From: Candidatus Aenigmatarchaeota archaeon
Lineage (GTDB): Archaea; Aenigmatarchaeota; Aenigmatarchaeia; QMZS01
Length of the DNA stretch: 18,007 nucleotides
Reading direction: 5' to 3'
NCBI GenBank assembly: GCA_021163805.1
Contig: JAGGTL010000039.1
Location: 1 to 18,007 of the forward strand
The notes under the pieces are model-generated. The model saw only the letters and a program-made list of their open reading frames with translations. It was not told the DNA's origin and made no database searches. Positions 6,551-13,615 of this stretch are shown here, piece by piece. Positions within the stretch are counted from its first letter, which is position 1. The number at the start of each line of letters is the position of its first letter. Position numbers and translations under genes: made by a program.

Positions 6551-8935
6551 ATGTACAAGATAAGTGAAGTTGAATTTTCTTTGTTATCTCCAGCACAAAT
6601 AAGAAAATTAAGTGTTGTTGAAATAACGAGGCCAGAGTTATATGATGCCGACGGTTATCCCGTAGAGCATGGAATAGTAGATCCAAGAATGGGTGTTATT
6701 GATCCCGGAGTTGCTTGCAGAACCTGCGGATATAGAATCGGAGAATGCATGGGACACTTCGGACATATAGAATTGGTAAAACCCGTTGTGCATCCTGTCC
6801 TCGCCTCAAAAATTTATATGTTATTGCAGGCGACTTGTGAAAAATGCGGAAGGATTCTCGCTCCCACAGATATAAAAGGTTTGGGTAAATGTGCAAAAAA
6901 TGCTCAGGAGAAATGTCCTTATTGCGGAGAAAAACAAAAAAAAGTTAAATTCGTTAAACCAACAACTTTTATTTTAGGTAAGAAAGAATTAACTGCCGAA
7001 CAGGTGAGAGAATGGCTTGAAAAAATTGCCGATGAAGATCTTGAAAGATTGAATTTCAAGGGAGGCAGACCTGAATGGATGATTATAACTATCTTGCCCG
7101 TGCCTCCAATGACAATGAGACCATCAATTGTTCTGGAAACTGGTGAAAGAAGCGAAGATGATTTAACCCACAAACTTGTTGATATTGTGAGAATTAATGA
7201 ACGACTGAAAAGAATTTTAGAAATTGGTGCTCCCGATTTTTTAATAAGTGATATAATAGAACTCTTACAATATCATGTTGCCACATATATAAAAAATGAT
7301 TTGGCTAATGTCCCGCCGGCGAGACATAGAAGCGGAAGACCTCTAAAAACACTTGCCCAAAGATTGACGGGAAAAGAAGGCAGATTTAGATTTAATTTGA
7401 CCGGAAAAAGAGTAAATTTCTCAGCAAGAAGTGTAATTTCCCCAGACAACTTTATTAATTTAAACGAGGTGGGAGTTCCAAAGATTATTGCAAAAACCTT
7501 AACAATTCCAGAGAGAGTTACAGAAAATAATATAGAAGAAATGAAGAAATTGGTTTTAAATGCTGATAAATATCCCGGCGCAAATTATGTTATACGCACA
7601 GATGGATTAAAAAAGAAAATTACCAAAGAAACAAAACAGATGATAGCAGAAGAAATTATTCCGGGGTATGTTGTTGAAAGACATTTGCAAGATGGAGATT
7701 GGGTTATATTTAACAGACAACCAAGTTTGCATAGAATGTCAATGATGGCTCATAAAGTTAAAGTGATGGAAGGAAAAACATTTAGACTTCATTTGGCTGT
7801 TACTACACCCTATAACGCAGATTTTGACGGAGATGAGATGAATCTGCATGTACCACAAACGGAAGAAGCCAGAGCAGAACTAAAATATTTAATGGATGTA
7901 AATAAACATATTAGATCTCCCAGATATGGCTTACCAATTATAGGTGCAAAACACGATCATTTAATGGCGACTTATTTTTTAACAAAAGATGGCATTAAAT
8001 TATCAAAAAATGAAGTCGCAAATTTATTGATGTCTACAGATATAGATATAAAACTTGACAAAGAGATTTATTCTGGAAAAGAAGTATTTTCATTTTTGCT
8101 GCCAAAAATAAATTTTGAAGGCAAAACAAAAACCGGAGAAAAAATTATAATCAAAGATGGGAATTTAATAGAAGGATATATTGATGAAAATGCAATTGGT
8201 GCAGAAAAAGGAGAATTATTGAACAAGATAGAATTATTATGCGGAAGCGATGAGGCTGCTAGATTTATTGAAAATGTAGTTAAATTGGGCTTAAATTTTA
8301 TGACAACACATGCTTATACAATTTCATTAAGAGATTACTTTCTGCCAGAAGATGAGAAAATTGAGAAAATTGTTTTAAAAGACATAAATAATTATATCCA
8401 GAATCCGTCCGAGGAAACACAATCTAAATTGGAACAAATACTCAAAAAAATAGAAAAAATAGTAAAAGAAAATTTATCCAAAGATTCAAATGCTCGAATA
8501 GCGGCAGAGATAGGTGCAAGAGGAAGTTTGATTTCTATATCCCAAATTGTTGGCGTAATTGGTCAAGAGAAATTAAAAGGAGAAAAAATAAACAGAGGAT
8601 ACATCAATAGAACTTTACCTCATTTCAAAAAAGAAGACATAAATCCCGTGGCTTACGGATTTGTAAAGAAAGGATATAAAAAAGGAATATCTCCTACAGA
8701 TTTCTTCTTTGATGCAATGCATGGCAGAGAAGGCCTATCAGATACGGCACTCAAAACAAAACATTCCGGTTATTTAGAAAGAAAATTAGTTAATTGTTTG
8801 CATGATTTAATAGTTATGCCAGATTCCACGGTTAGAAATGAAAAAAACCAGATAGTGCAATTTGTTCCATTTGAAAATGATCTTAATCCATGGAAAGTTA
8901 ATAAAGGTAAAATTGAAATTGAAGAATTATTATGA
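6551..8935 (+). CDS. rpoA1: DNA-directed RNA polymerase subunit A' (Rpo1N)
   Basis: 794 residues, shorter than typical archaeal A' (~870-900). It forms most of the clamp and the catalytic centre. Visible in order: the N-terminal LSPAQIRKLSVVEI; a zinc site Cys56-x2-Cys59-x6-Cys66-x2-His69; a second set Cys96/Cys99/Cys122/Cys125; RPSIVLETGERSEDDLTHKL; GKRVNFSARSVISPD; NRQPSLHRMSM; the catalytic NADFDGDEM with Asp424, Asp426 and Asp428; and the bridge helix from about 721 with GREGLSDTALKTKHSGYLERKL. The stop overlaps the rpoA2 start by 4 nt (ATGA). The usual upstream rpoB is absent. The bridge-helix lead GG is HG here, and the C-terminal region is divergent. Confidence 0.98.
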   Translation: MYKISEVEFSLLSPAQIRKLSVVEITRPELYDADGYPVEHGIVDPRMGVIDPGVACRTCGYRIGECMGHFGHIELVKPVVHPVLASKIYMLLQATCEKCGRILAPTDIKGLGKCAKNAQEKCPYCGEKQKKVKFVKPTTFILGKKELTAEQVREWLEKIADEDLERLNFKGGRPEWMIITILPVPPMTMRPSIVLETGERSEDDLTHKLVDIVRINERLKRILEIGAPDFLISDIIELLQYHVATYIKNDLANVPPARHRSGRPLKTLAQRLTGKEGRFRFNLTGKRVNFSARSVISPDNFINLNEVGVPKIIAKTLTIPERVTENNIEEMKKLVLNADKYPGANYVIRTDGLKKKITKETKQMIAEEIIPGYVVERHLQDGDWVIFNRQPSLHRMSMMAHKVKVMEGKTFRLHLAVTTPYNADFDGDEMNLHVPQTEEARAELKYLMDVNKHIRSPRYGLPIIGAKHDHLMATYFLTKDGIKLSKNEVANLLMSTDIDIKLDKEIYSGKEVFSFLLPKINFEGKTKTGEKIIIKDGNLIEGYIDENAIGAEKGELLNKIELLCGSDEAARFIENVVKLGLNFMTTHAYTISLRDYFLPEDEKIEKIVLKDINNYIQNPSEETQSKLEQILKKIEKIVKENLSKDSNARIAAEIGARGSLISISQIVGVIGQEKLKGEKINRGYINRTLPHFKKEDINPVAYGFVKKGYKKGISPTDFFFDAMHGREGLSDTALKTKHSGYLERKLVNCLHDLIVMPDSTVRNEKNQIVQFVPFENDLNPWKVNKGKIEIEELL

Positions 8936-10014
8936 CGGAGGAAATAAAAAGAAGGTTTGAGGAATATTGTGTCGAGCACAAAATAAGCGGAGAGAAGAAA
9001 AAAGAACTGAAAAACAAATTGGAGGAATTAATAAAAAGATCAAAATTTGAACCCGGAGAATCTTTGGGAATAGTTACAACGCAATCTTTGTCAGAACCCG
9101 CTACGCAAATGACGATGAGAAGTTATCACTTTGCTGCATCTGCCGGTATAAGAATGGTTTCTGGTTTACCGCGATTGATAGAACTTTTTGATCTCAGAAA
9201 AGATATAGATAATGTAACAACTGTATATCTACTTGAAAATTCAAAGGAAAAAGCAGAAAAACTTGCAACAGAAATCGCAGAATCTAAACTGGAAAATGTA
9301 ATTTCCGATATAGATTATGAACTTCTGGATTCACGGGTAAAAGTCAGTCTGGATAAAGCATCTCTGGATAAATTATATCTGACTCCAGAAGAAATAGTAA
9401 CCGGCGTCATCAAGAAATTTGTAAAGAAATATAAAAGCAGTTTATCCAGAAATAAACTTTATTTTGAAGATGTTAAAAGTTATTCTGAATTCAGAATTCT
9501 TAAGCAAAAATTATTGAATTTGCACATAAAAGGAGTTAAAGGAGCAAAGGAAACTCTCATTTTAAATAGAGATGGAGAATGGATTATACAGGTTAGAGGA
9601 GGCAGTTTCAAAAAGATAATCTCTCTGGAAAATGTAGATACAACAAGAACTACAACAACAGATGTTGAAGAAATTTGTGATGTTTTGGGAATAGAAGCTG
9701 CAAGAACAATGCTAATTAATGAAATTAAAAAAACACTGGAAGAACAGGGTATCGAAGTCGATCCAAGATATATTGGAGTGGCAGCAGATGTAATGTGTGC
9801 TAACGGCAAAGTTGAAGCGATGAGCAGATATGGAATTATGAAATATAAAAATAGTGTATTGACCAAGCTGAATTTTGAAGAAACTGTAAAATTGCTTTTT
9901 GATTCGGCAATATTAAATCGAAAAGATAAATTAAATACTGCTATGGCTAATCTAATGATAAATCAATTAAGTCCAATCGGGACTGGAACAGTGAAATTAA
10001 GATGGAGATTATAG
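8932..10014 (+). CDS. rpoA2: DNA-directed RNA polymerase subunit A'' (Rpo1C)
   Basis: 360 residues, normal length. It completes the largest-subunit equivalent and supplies the trigger loop and jaw. The trigger helices are at residues ~41-82 (EPGESLGIVTTQSLSEPATQ then MTMRSYHFAAS and GLPRLIELFD), with the substrate-contacting His66 kept. C-terminal landmarks: TTTTDVEEICDVLGIEAART, DPRYIGVAADVMCANGKV and PIGTGTVKLRW. The normally near-invariant GEPGTQMT is SEPATQMT. Translation is coupled to rpoA1 by the 4-nt overlap, and the 3' end overlaps rpl30e by 13 nt. Confidence 0.97.
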   Translation: MTEEIKRRFEEYCVEHKISGEKKKELKNKLEELIKRSKFEPGESLGIVTTQSLSEPATQMTMRSYHFAASAGIRMVSGLPRLIELFDLRKDIDNVTTVYLLENSKEKAEKLATEIAESKLENVISDIDYELLDSRVKVSLDKASLDKLYLTPEEIVTGVIKKFVKKYKSSLSRNKLYFEDVKSYSEFRILKQKLLNLHIKGVKGAKETLILNRDGEWIIQVRGGSFKKIISLENVDTTRTTTTDVEEICDVLGIEAARTMLINEIKKTLEEQGIEVDPRYIGVAADVMCANGKVEAMSRYGIMKYKNSVLTKLNFEETVKLLFDSAILNRKDKLNTAMANLMINQLSPIGTGTVKLRWRL

Positions 10015-10280
10015 AAAAAATGAAAAAAGAGCACGGGATAAATGATTTGAAAAAAGAGTTTAATGAAGGAAAACTTGTTCTTGGAATCAGAGAAACTCTA
10101 AAACTTACGAAAAAAAACAAAATAGAAAGGATTTATTTATCTACTACGGCACCAAAATACATAGTAGACCGAGAAGAATTTAAAAAAGTAGAAATAAACA
10201 GATTGAATATAGATGCCATTGGTTTGGGTAAACTGCTTGGTAAAAATTTTCCGGTTTCAGTTGCGGGTGTATTAAAATGA
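10002..10280 (+). CDS. rpl30e: Large ribosomal subunit protein eL30-like
   Basis: 92 residues with the L7Ae/L30e fold pattern: a helix, then GKLVLGIRETLKLTKKNKIERIYLSTTAP, a basic-acidic middle and a C-terminal LGKLLGKNFPVSVAGVL. Position confirms identity: archaeal rpoA2 is classically followed by rpl30e and nusA. It overlaps rpoA2 by 13 nt, and its stop is part of an ATGA that opens a possible micro-ORF. An rRNA-binding ribosomal protein is the expected role. Confidence 0.9.
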   Translation: MEIIEKMKKEHGINDLKKEFNEGKLVLGIRETLKLTKKNKIERIYLSTTAPKYIVDREEFKKVEINRLNIDAIGLGKLLGKNFPVSVAGVLK

Positions 10281-10354
10281 GTTTCATAAAGAGATTTTAT
10301 TTGGAGATTCTGTTTTGGTTTTTGCAAGGGATTGAAGATGAGAACATTCGATAA
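10277..10354 (+). CDS. Possible 25-codon micro-ORF between rpl30e and nusA
   Basis: An ATG overlaps the rpl30e stop (ATGA, 10277-10280) and opens a 25-codon frame ending TAA at 10352-10354. The end overlaps the nusA start at 10338 by 17 nt. The predicted peptide is aromatic and hydrophobic in the middle (FYLEILFWFLQG) and begins MSFIKR. It would bridge the 57-nt gap and keep every gene of this operon translationally coupled. It may be a chance ORF, as no homologue is recognised. Confidence 0.35.
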   Translation: MSFIKRFYLEILFWFLQGIEDENIR

Positions 10355-10727
10355 AAATAGTCTGCACTTCATCTCATTATTTGAATTGGTTACCGGAGTT
10401 GCTCCTATAGACTGCGTAATTAAAGATATTATTTATTTTGTCGTGCCCAAAGAAAAAATAAATATTGTTTTGACAAAAGGCAGAAAAAAGATAAAAACCC
10501 TTGAAAAACATATTGGAAAACAGGTTGTAGTTTATCCCTATTTCAAAACAAAAGAAGAATTTATAAAAGGGGTGATTTCAGACAGAGTAAAAATTAAAGA
10601 TTCGGATAATTCATTAAAAATATTTATCAACAGATTGGATAACAAGAAGGTCAAGAGAGACCGAGAAGCCATTACAAGTTTTTTAAAGAGAATATATAAT
10701 GTTGAAAATGTTCTGTTCAGATTTTAA
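10338..10727 (+). CDS. nusA: Archaeal NusA-like transcription elongation factor
   Basis: 129 residues from the ATG at 10338 (a TTG at 10332 would add two). The archaeal NusA is two KH domains without the bacterial N-terminal and S1 domains. Seen here: HFISLFELVTGVAPIDCVIK (start of KH1), INIVLTKGRKKIKTLEKHIG, the KH1-KH2 link VVVYPYFKTKEEFIKGVIS and a C-terminal AITSFLKRIYNVENVLF. The RNA-binding GxxG loops are degraded in both domains (TKGR near residues 46-49; VKRDRE near 105-110). Identity is supported by position after rpl30e and before rps12. Confidence 0.88.
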   Translation: MRTFDKNSLHFISLFELVTGVAPIDCVIKDIIYFVVPKEKINIVLTKGRKKIKTLEKHIGKQVVVYPYFKTKEEFIKGVISDRVKIKDSDNSLKIFINRLDNKKVKRDREAITSFLKRIYNVENVLFRF

Positions 10728-10805
10728 TAAATCTACTATATCTCCTGAATAAAAAAGGTTCAAATGAAATATTTGGATAAAATCAAGAAATTTCTTTTTA
10801 ATTAA

Positions 10806-10813
10806 AATATATA
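10806..10813 (+). promoter_or_regulatory. rps12: TATA box for rps12
   Basis: AATATATA lies about 22 nt before the ATG at 10831, in a 103-nt gap after nusA that otherwise holds T-rich runs. rps12 therefore probably has its own leaderless promoter. Confidence 0.45.
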
Positions 10814-10830
10814 AAATATATTAATTTATA

Positions 10831-11253
10831 ATGGGAACATTTAATGCGAGAAAATTGAAGGAGAAAAGAAAAAAAATGAAAAGAAGCAAGAGAGGTTATA
10901 AGATAAAAGCTTTGGGATTACGTAAGAAAATGGACCCTCTGGAAGGTTCTCCTCAGGCGAAGGGGCTTGTTTTAAGCAAGAGGCAATTAGAACAAAAACA
11001 GCCTCATTCTGGTATGATTAAATGTGTTAGAGTAAAATTAATTAAGAATGGAAAGGAAGTTACAGCACATTTGCCGAGAGATAAAGCAATAAATCATGTT
11101 CAGGAACATGATGAAGTAACGATTGAAGGAATTGGAGGTTCGCAGGGAAAAGCTGTGGGTTCAATTCCAGGAGTTAGATATAGAGTTTGCGCCGTAAATG
11201 GAATAAGTCTAGAAATGCTTAGAACAGGAAGAAAGCAAAGAGCTACGAGATAA
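10831..11253 (+). CDS. rps12: Small ribosomal subunit protein uS12
   Basis: 140 residues, normal archaeal length. It lies at the decoding centre. Conserved landmarks: DPLEGSPQAKGLVL (35-48), CVRVKLIKNGKEVTA (65-79), EHDEVTIEGIGG (92-103) and IPGVRYRV (112-119). Several near-invariant decoding-loop residues differ: PNSA is PHSG (58-61), PGDG is PRDK (82-85), and the Asp before Ile/Leu-Pro-Gly-Val is Ser111. Archaea usually have rps7, EF-1A and rps10 next; here an unrelated secreted protein follows. Confidence 0.96.
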   Translation: MGTFNARKLKEKRKKMKRSKRGYKIKALGLRKKMDPLEGSPQAKGLVLSKRQLEQKQPHSGMIKCVRVKLIKNGKEVTAHLPRDKAINHVQEHDEVTIEGIGGSQGKAVGSIPGVRYRVCAVNGISLEMLRTGRKQRATR

Positions 11254-11268
11254 AAAAATATATTGAAG

Positions 11269-11279
11269 TTTATTTAAGT
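11269..11279 (+). promoter_or_regulatory. TATA-like box for gene at 11298
   Basis: GTTTATTTAAG is centred about 25 nt before the ATG at 11298 and is followed by a T-rich run (11280-11290) that may also end the rps12 transcript. Confidence 0.35.
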
Positions 11280-11297
11280 ATTTTTCTTCTACTATTT

Positions 11298-12395
11298 ATG
11301 GCTAAGAAGAGAAAGAAAACAGAGAAAAGAAATGAAGAAGCAAAATCAGAAGAAGTTTCGATAAAAGAAGAAAATCCAAAAGAAACCGAAGGAATACGAA
11401 GATACATAGGAATGTTTATTAGTGGTTTGGTTATTGGATTAATTATTGGTGTGGCATTGTTAAGTTCATTTTATGTAGAAAATGGGTCAACAATAAGTGC
11501 AAAAGAAGCCGGACAAAAAGCAGTTGATTGGATATCCAATTATGCTGTTCGTCCGGGAACAAAAGTTGAATTGATAAATGTTACTGAAGTGGACGGCGAA
11601 GGAATCTATAAATTGTCCATAAATTTATCTGCAGGCAATACTTCTCAGGTTGTCCAGTCATATATAACAAAAGATGCAAAATATTTATTCCCTCAAGGAA
11701 TTCCAACCGGAGAATTTGTAGAATTGAAAAAAGAGGTAGAACAACAACAGAATAAAAAACAGCAGAAATTGGAAATTCCAAAATCTGATACTCCTGATGT
11801 AAAATTATTTGTAATGAGTTATTGCCCTTATGGTCTGCAAGCGGAGAAAGCATTTTTGCCTGTTTATAAATTATTAAAGGATAAAGCGGATATGGCCATA
11901 AATTTTGTGAGTTATGCAATGCATGGGAAAAAAGAACTGGATGAGAATTTGAGACAATACTGTATCCAATTAGAGCAAGGCGATAAATATTACGACTATT
12001 TGAGCTGCTTTGCTGGCGGCAGTGGAAATTATTCTAGATGCCTTGAAGAAGCAAAAATAGATAAAACAAAACTAAATTCCTGCGTGGCGAGAGTTGACAA
12101 AGAATACAATATTACAGAGATGTATAATAATAAAAGCACATGGGTAAGTGGAATGTTTCCCAGATTCAATGTTGAAGCAGATTTAAACACTAAATATGGC
12201 GTAAGAGGTTCACCAACTCTGGTAATTAATGATAAAGTTGTAATTATTAACCGTTCACCTGAAGCATATAAAGAAGCTATTTGTTCTGCATTTACCAATC
12301 CTCCAGAAGAATGCAATCAAAAACTTTCAGAAAGCACAACCTCTCCAGGATTTGGTGGAGGTGTTGGAAGTTCTTCGGGAGGACAATGCAATTAA
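11298..12395 (+). CDS. Membrane-anchored DsbA/thioredoxin-fold protein with CPYG motif
   Basis: 365 residues. A Lys/Glu-rich cytoplasmic tail (1-35) and one membrane span (~36-58) anchor an extracellular part. Residues ~65-140 (ISAKEAGQKAVDWI then IYKLSINLSAG) resemble a PepSY-like module. The thioredoxin-fold domain starts at VKLFVMSYCPYGLQAEKAF with Cys176 in CPYG and has a cis-Pro loop VRGSPTLVI (302-310). Between them lies a DsbA-like helical insert. Only one Cys is in the CxxC position, but seven more cysteines occur downstream. Several Asn-X-Ser/Thr sequons fit an exposed, possibly glycosylated domain. The tail is Gly/Ser-rich and ends GGQCN. The likely role is extracytoplasmic thiol chemistry. 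Confidence 0.82.
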   Translation: MAKKRKKTEKRNEEAKSEEVSIKEENPKETEGIRRYIGMFISGLVIGLIIGVALLSSFYVENGSTISAKEAGQKAVDWISNYAVRPGTKVELINVTEVDGEGIYKLSINLSAGNTSQVVQSYITKDAKYLFPQGIPTGEFVELKKEVEQQQNKKQQKLEIPKSDTPDVKLFVMSYCPYGLQAEKAFLPVYKLLKDKADMAINFVSYAMHGKKELDENLRQYCIQLEQGDKYYDYLSCFAGGSGNYSRCLEEAKIDKTKLNSCVARVDKEYNITEMYNNKSTWVSGMFPRFNVEADLNTKYGVRGSPTLVINDKVVIINRSPEAYKEAICSAFTNPPEECNQKLSESTTSPGFGGGVGSSSGGQCN

Positions 12396-12398
12396 GCT

Positions 12399-12423
12399 AT
12401 TTTTATTTCTTTATTTTTTATTA
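12399..12423 (+). terminator. T-rich transcription terminator
   Basis: Runs of T broken by single A or C residues follow the stop codon at 12395, the form expected for archaeal intrinsic termination. Confidence 0.45.
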
Positions 12424-12493
12424 TATTAGTTCTTTAGTTTTAAAAAGAAAAGGATATTTGTTAATCATATAATCTAATTTGATTTAAATTTTC

Positions 12494-12504
12494 TTTTTAA
12501 ATTA
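12494..12504 (+). promoter_or_regulatory. rpl2: TATA-like element for rpl2
   Basis: TTTTTAAATTA is centred about 26 nt before the ATG at 12525. The 123-nt gap before rpl2 otherwise contains only AT-rich sequence. Confidence 0.35.
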
Positions 12505-12524
12505 TTTAAAACAATAAAATGCTT

Positions 12525-13217
12525 ATGGGTAAGAGAATTATTGTCAGGAGGAGAGGTAAAGGAAGTTCCACTTACAGGGCAAAAGGCAAATTGGAATTGA
12601 AATTACCAAAAAAAGAAGGAAAGGCAAAAGTTGTGGATATTCAACACATATCCGCTAGAAATACTCCAATTGCCAAAATAAGATTTGAAGACGGAACCAT
12701 AAGTTTTATTGCTGCGCCAATTGGTTTATCAACAGAACAAACCATAGATATTTCTCCAAATGCGGAAGTTTCTACTGGAAATATTTTACCCCTATCTAAA
12801 ATTCCAGAAGGCTGTCCCGTTTATTTTATTGAATCCGTCTGCAAAGATGGAGGAAAATTCTGCAGATCTTCTGGTTCCTTCGCGATTGTAAAATCACATG
12901 AAAAAGATTATGCTTTTCTGGAATTTCCCTCAAAAAAAATAAAAAAACTAAAGGGGAATTGCAGAGCGATTGTTGGAAAACCTGCAGGATATGCCAGAAA
13001 CACAAAACCTTTCTTAAAAGCAGGAACTAAATGGAAAGTTATGAAATCCAAGGGAAAGCTTTATCCAAGAACTTCTGGAAGTAAAATGAATCCCGTTGAT
13101 CATCCATTTGGAGGTAAAACAAAACCCGGAAAATCTACTTCTGTATCAAAGAATGCGCCTCCGGGACAAAAAGTTGGTTCTATTGCTCCAAGAAGAACTG
13201 GAAAGAAAAAGAAATAA
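12525..13217 (+). CDS. rpl2: Large ribosomal subunit protein uL2
   Basis: 230 residues, standard archaeal length. The start MGKRIIVRRRGKGSSTYRAK is typical and fixes the ATG at 12525 rather than an in-frame ATG two codons upstream (12519). Other landmarks: the OB-like first domain with VVDIQHISARNTPIA, the second SH3-like domain GNCRAIVGKPAGYARN, and the peptidyl-transferase-proximal NPVDHPFGGKTKPGKS followed by PPGQKVGSIAPRRTG. It is needed for subunit joining and peptidyl-transferase structure. It is isolated from uL23/uL4 and uS19, with which it normally clusters. Confidence 0.97.
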   Translation: MGKRIIVRRRGKGSSTYRAKGKLELKLPKKEGKAKVVDIQHISARNTPIAKIRFEDGTISFIAAPIGLSTEQTIDISPNAEVSTGNILPLSKIPEGCPVYFIESVCKDGGKFCRSSGSFAIVKSHEKDYAFLEFPSKKIKKLKGNCRAIVGKPAGYARNTKPFLKAGTKWKVMKSKGKLYPRTSGSKMNPVDHPFGGKTKPGKSTSVSKNAPPGQKVGSIAPRRTGKKKK

Positions 13218-13230
13218 TGAAGTACACCGT

Positions 13231-13455
13231 ATGGACAAATTTTTAGGTAAAAAAGTAAAAGTTACTAGATTGTACGATTCTTGGATGGGTGAGATTCTTC
13301 AATATTTATTTGATAGAAAACATCGTAAATTAGAACCTGTTAATACCTGTTCTTTTGAACAATTAAAAAGATATGGTATGTTTAAGCCTTGGAAAACAGC
13401 GGGTAGAGAAATAGAGGAAAAACACGAAAGAGATAGAAAGTTATGGGGGAAATAA
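13231..13455 (+). CDS. Small basic protein of unknown function
   Basis: 74 residues from the ATG at 13231, 13 nt after the rpl2 stop. A longer frame is open into rpl2, but that part is a shadow of the ribosomal gene. The protein is basic and aromatic, with KVKVTRLYDSWMGEILQYLF, RKHRKLEPVN and a C-terminal KPWKTAGREIEEKHERDRKL helix. There is one Cys, so no zinc site. The short spacing suggests co-transcription with rpl2. I do not recognise a family. Confidence 0.6.
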   Translation: MDKFLGKKVKVTRLYDSWMGEILQYLFDRKHRKLEPVNTCSFEQLKRYGMFKPWKTAGREIEEKHERDRKLWGK

Positions 13456-13615
13456 TATTAGGACAAAACTCTTTAGCAATCCATTATTATAAAAACAGAT
13501 GAAAAAGATTAGTTAAAAAGAAGTCTATGAAACTAAAGGATGAAATTGATCCAGCTCAGATTATAGAAATGAAAATTAATTAGAGATAAATTATTCTATT
13601 CGATTAAACTTATTA

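Noticed and set aside
13096..13230. Extended N-terminus of the small basic protein overlapping rpl2
   Set aside because: That part is a frame-shifted reading of conserved rpl2 codons; the ATG at 13231 after the rpl2 stop is the natural start.
13500..13583. Short frame with an ATG at 13527 between the small basic gene and hel308
   Set aside because: It gives only 18 codons and shows no recognisable motif. It may be a decayed remnant, but nothing ties it to a known gene.
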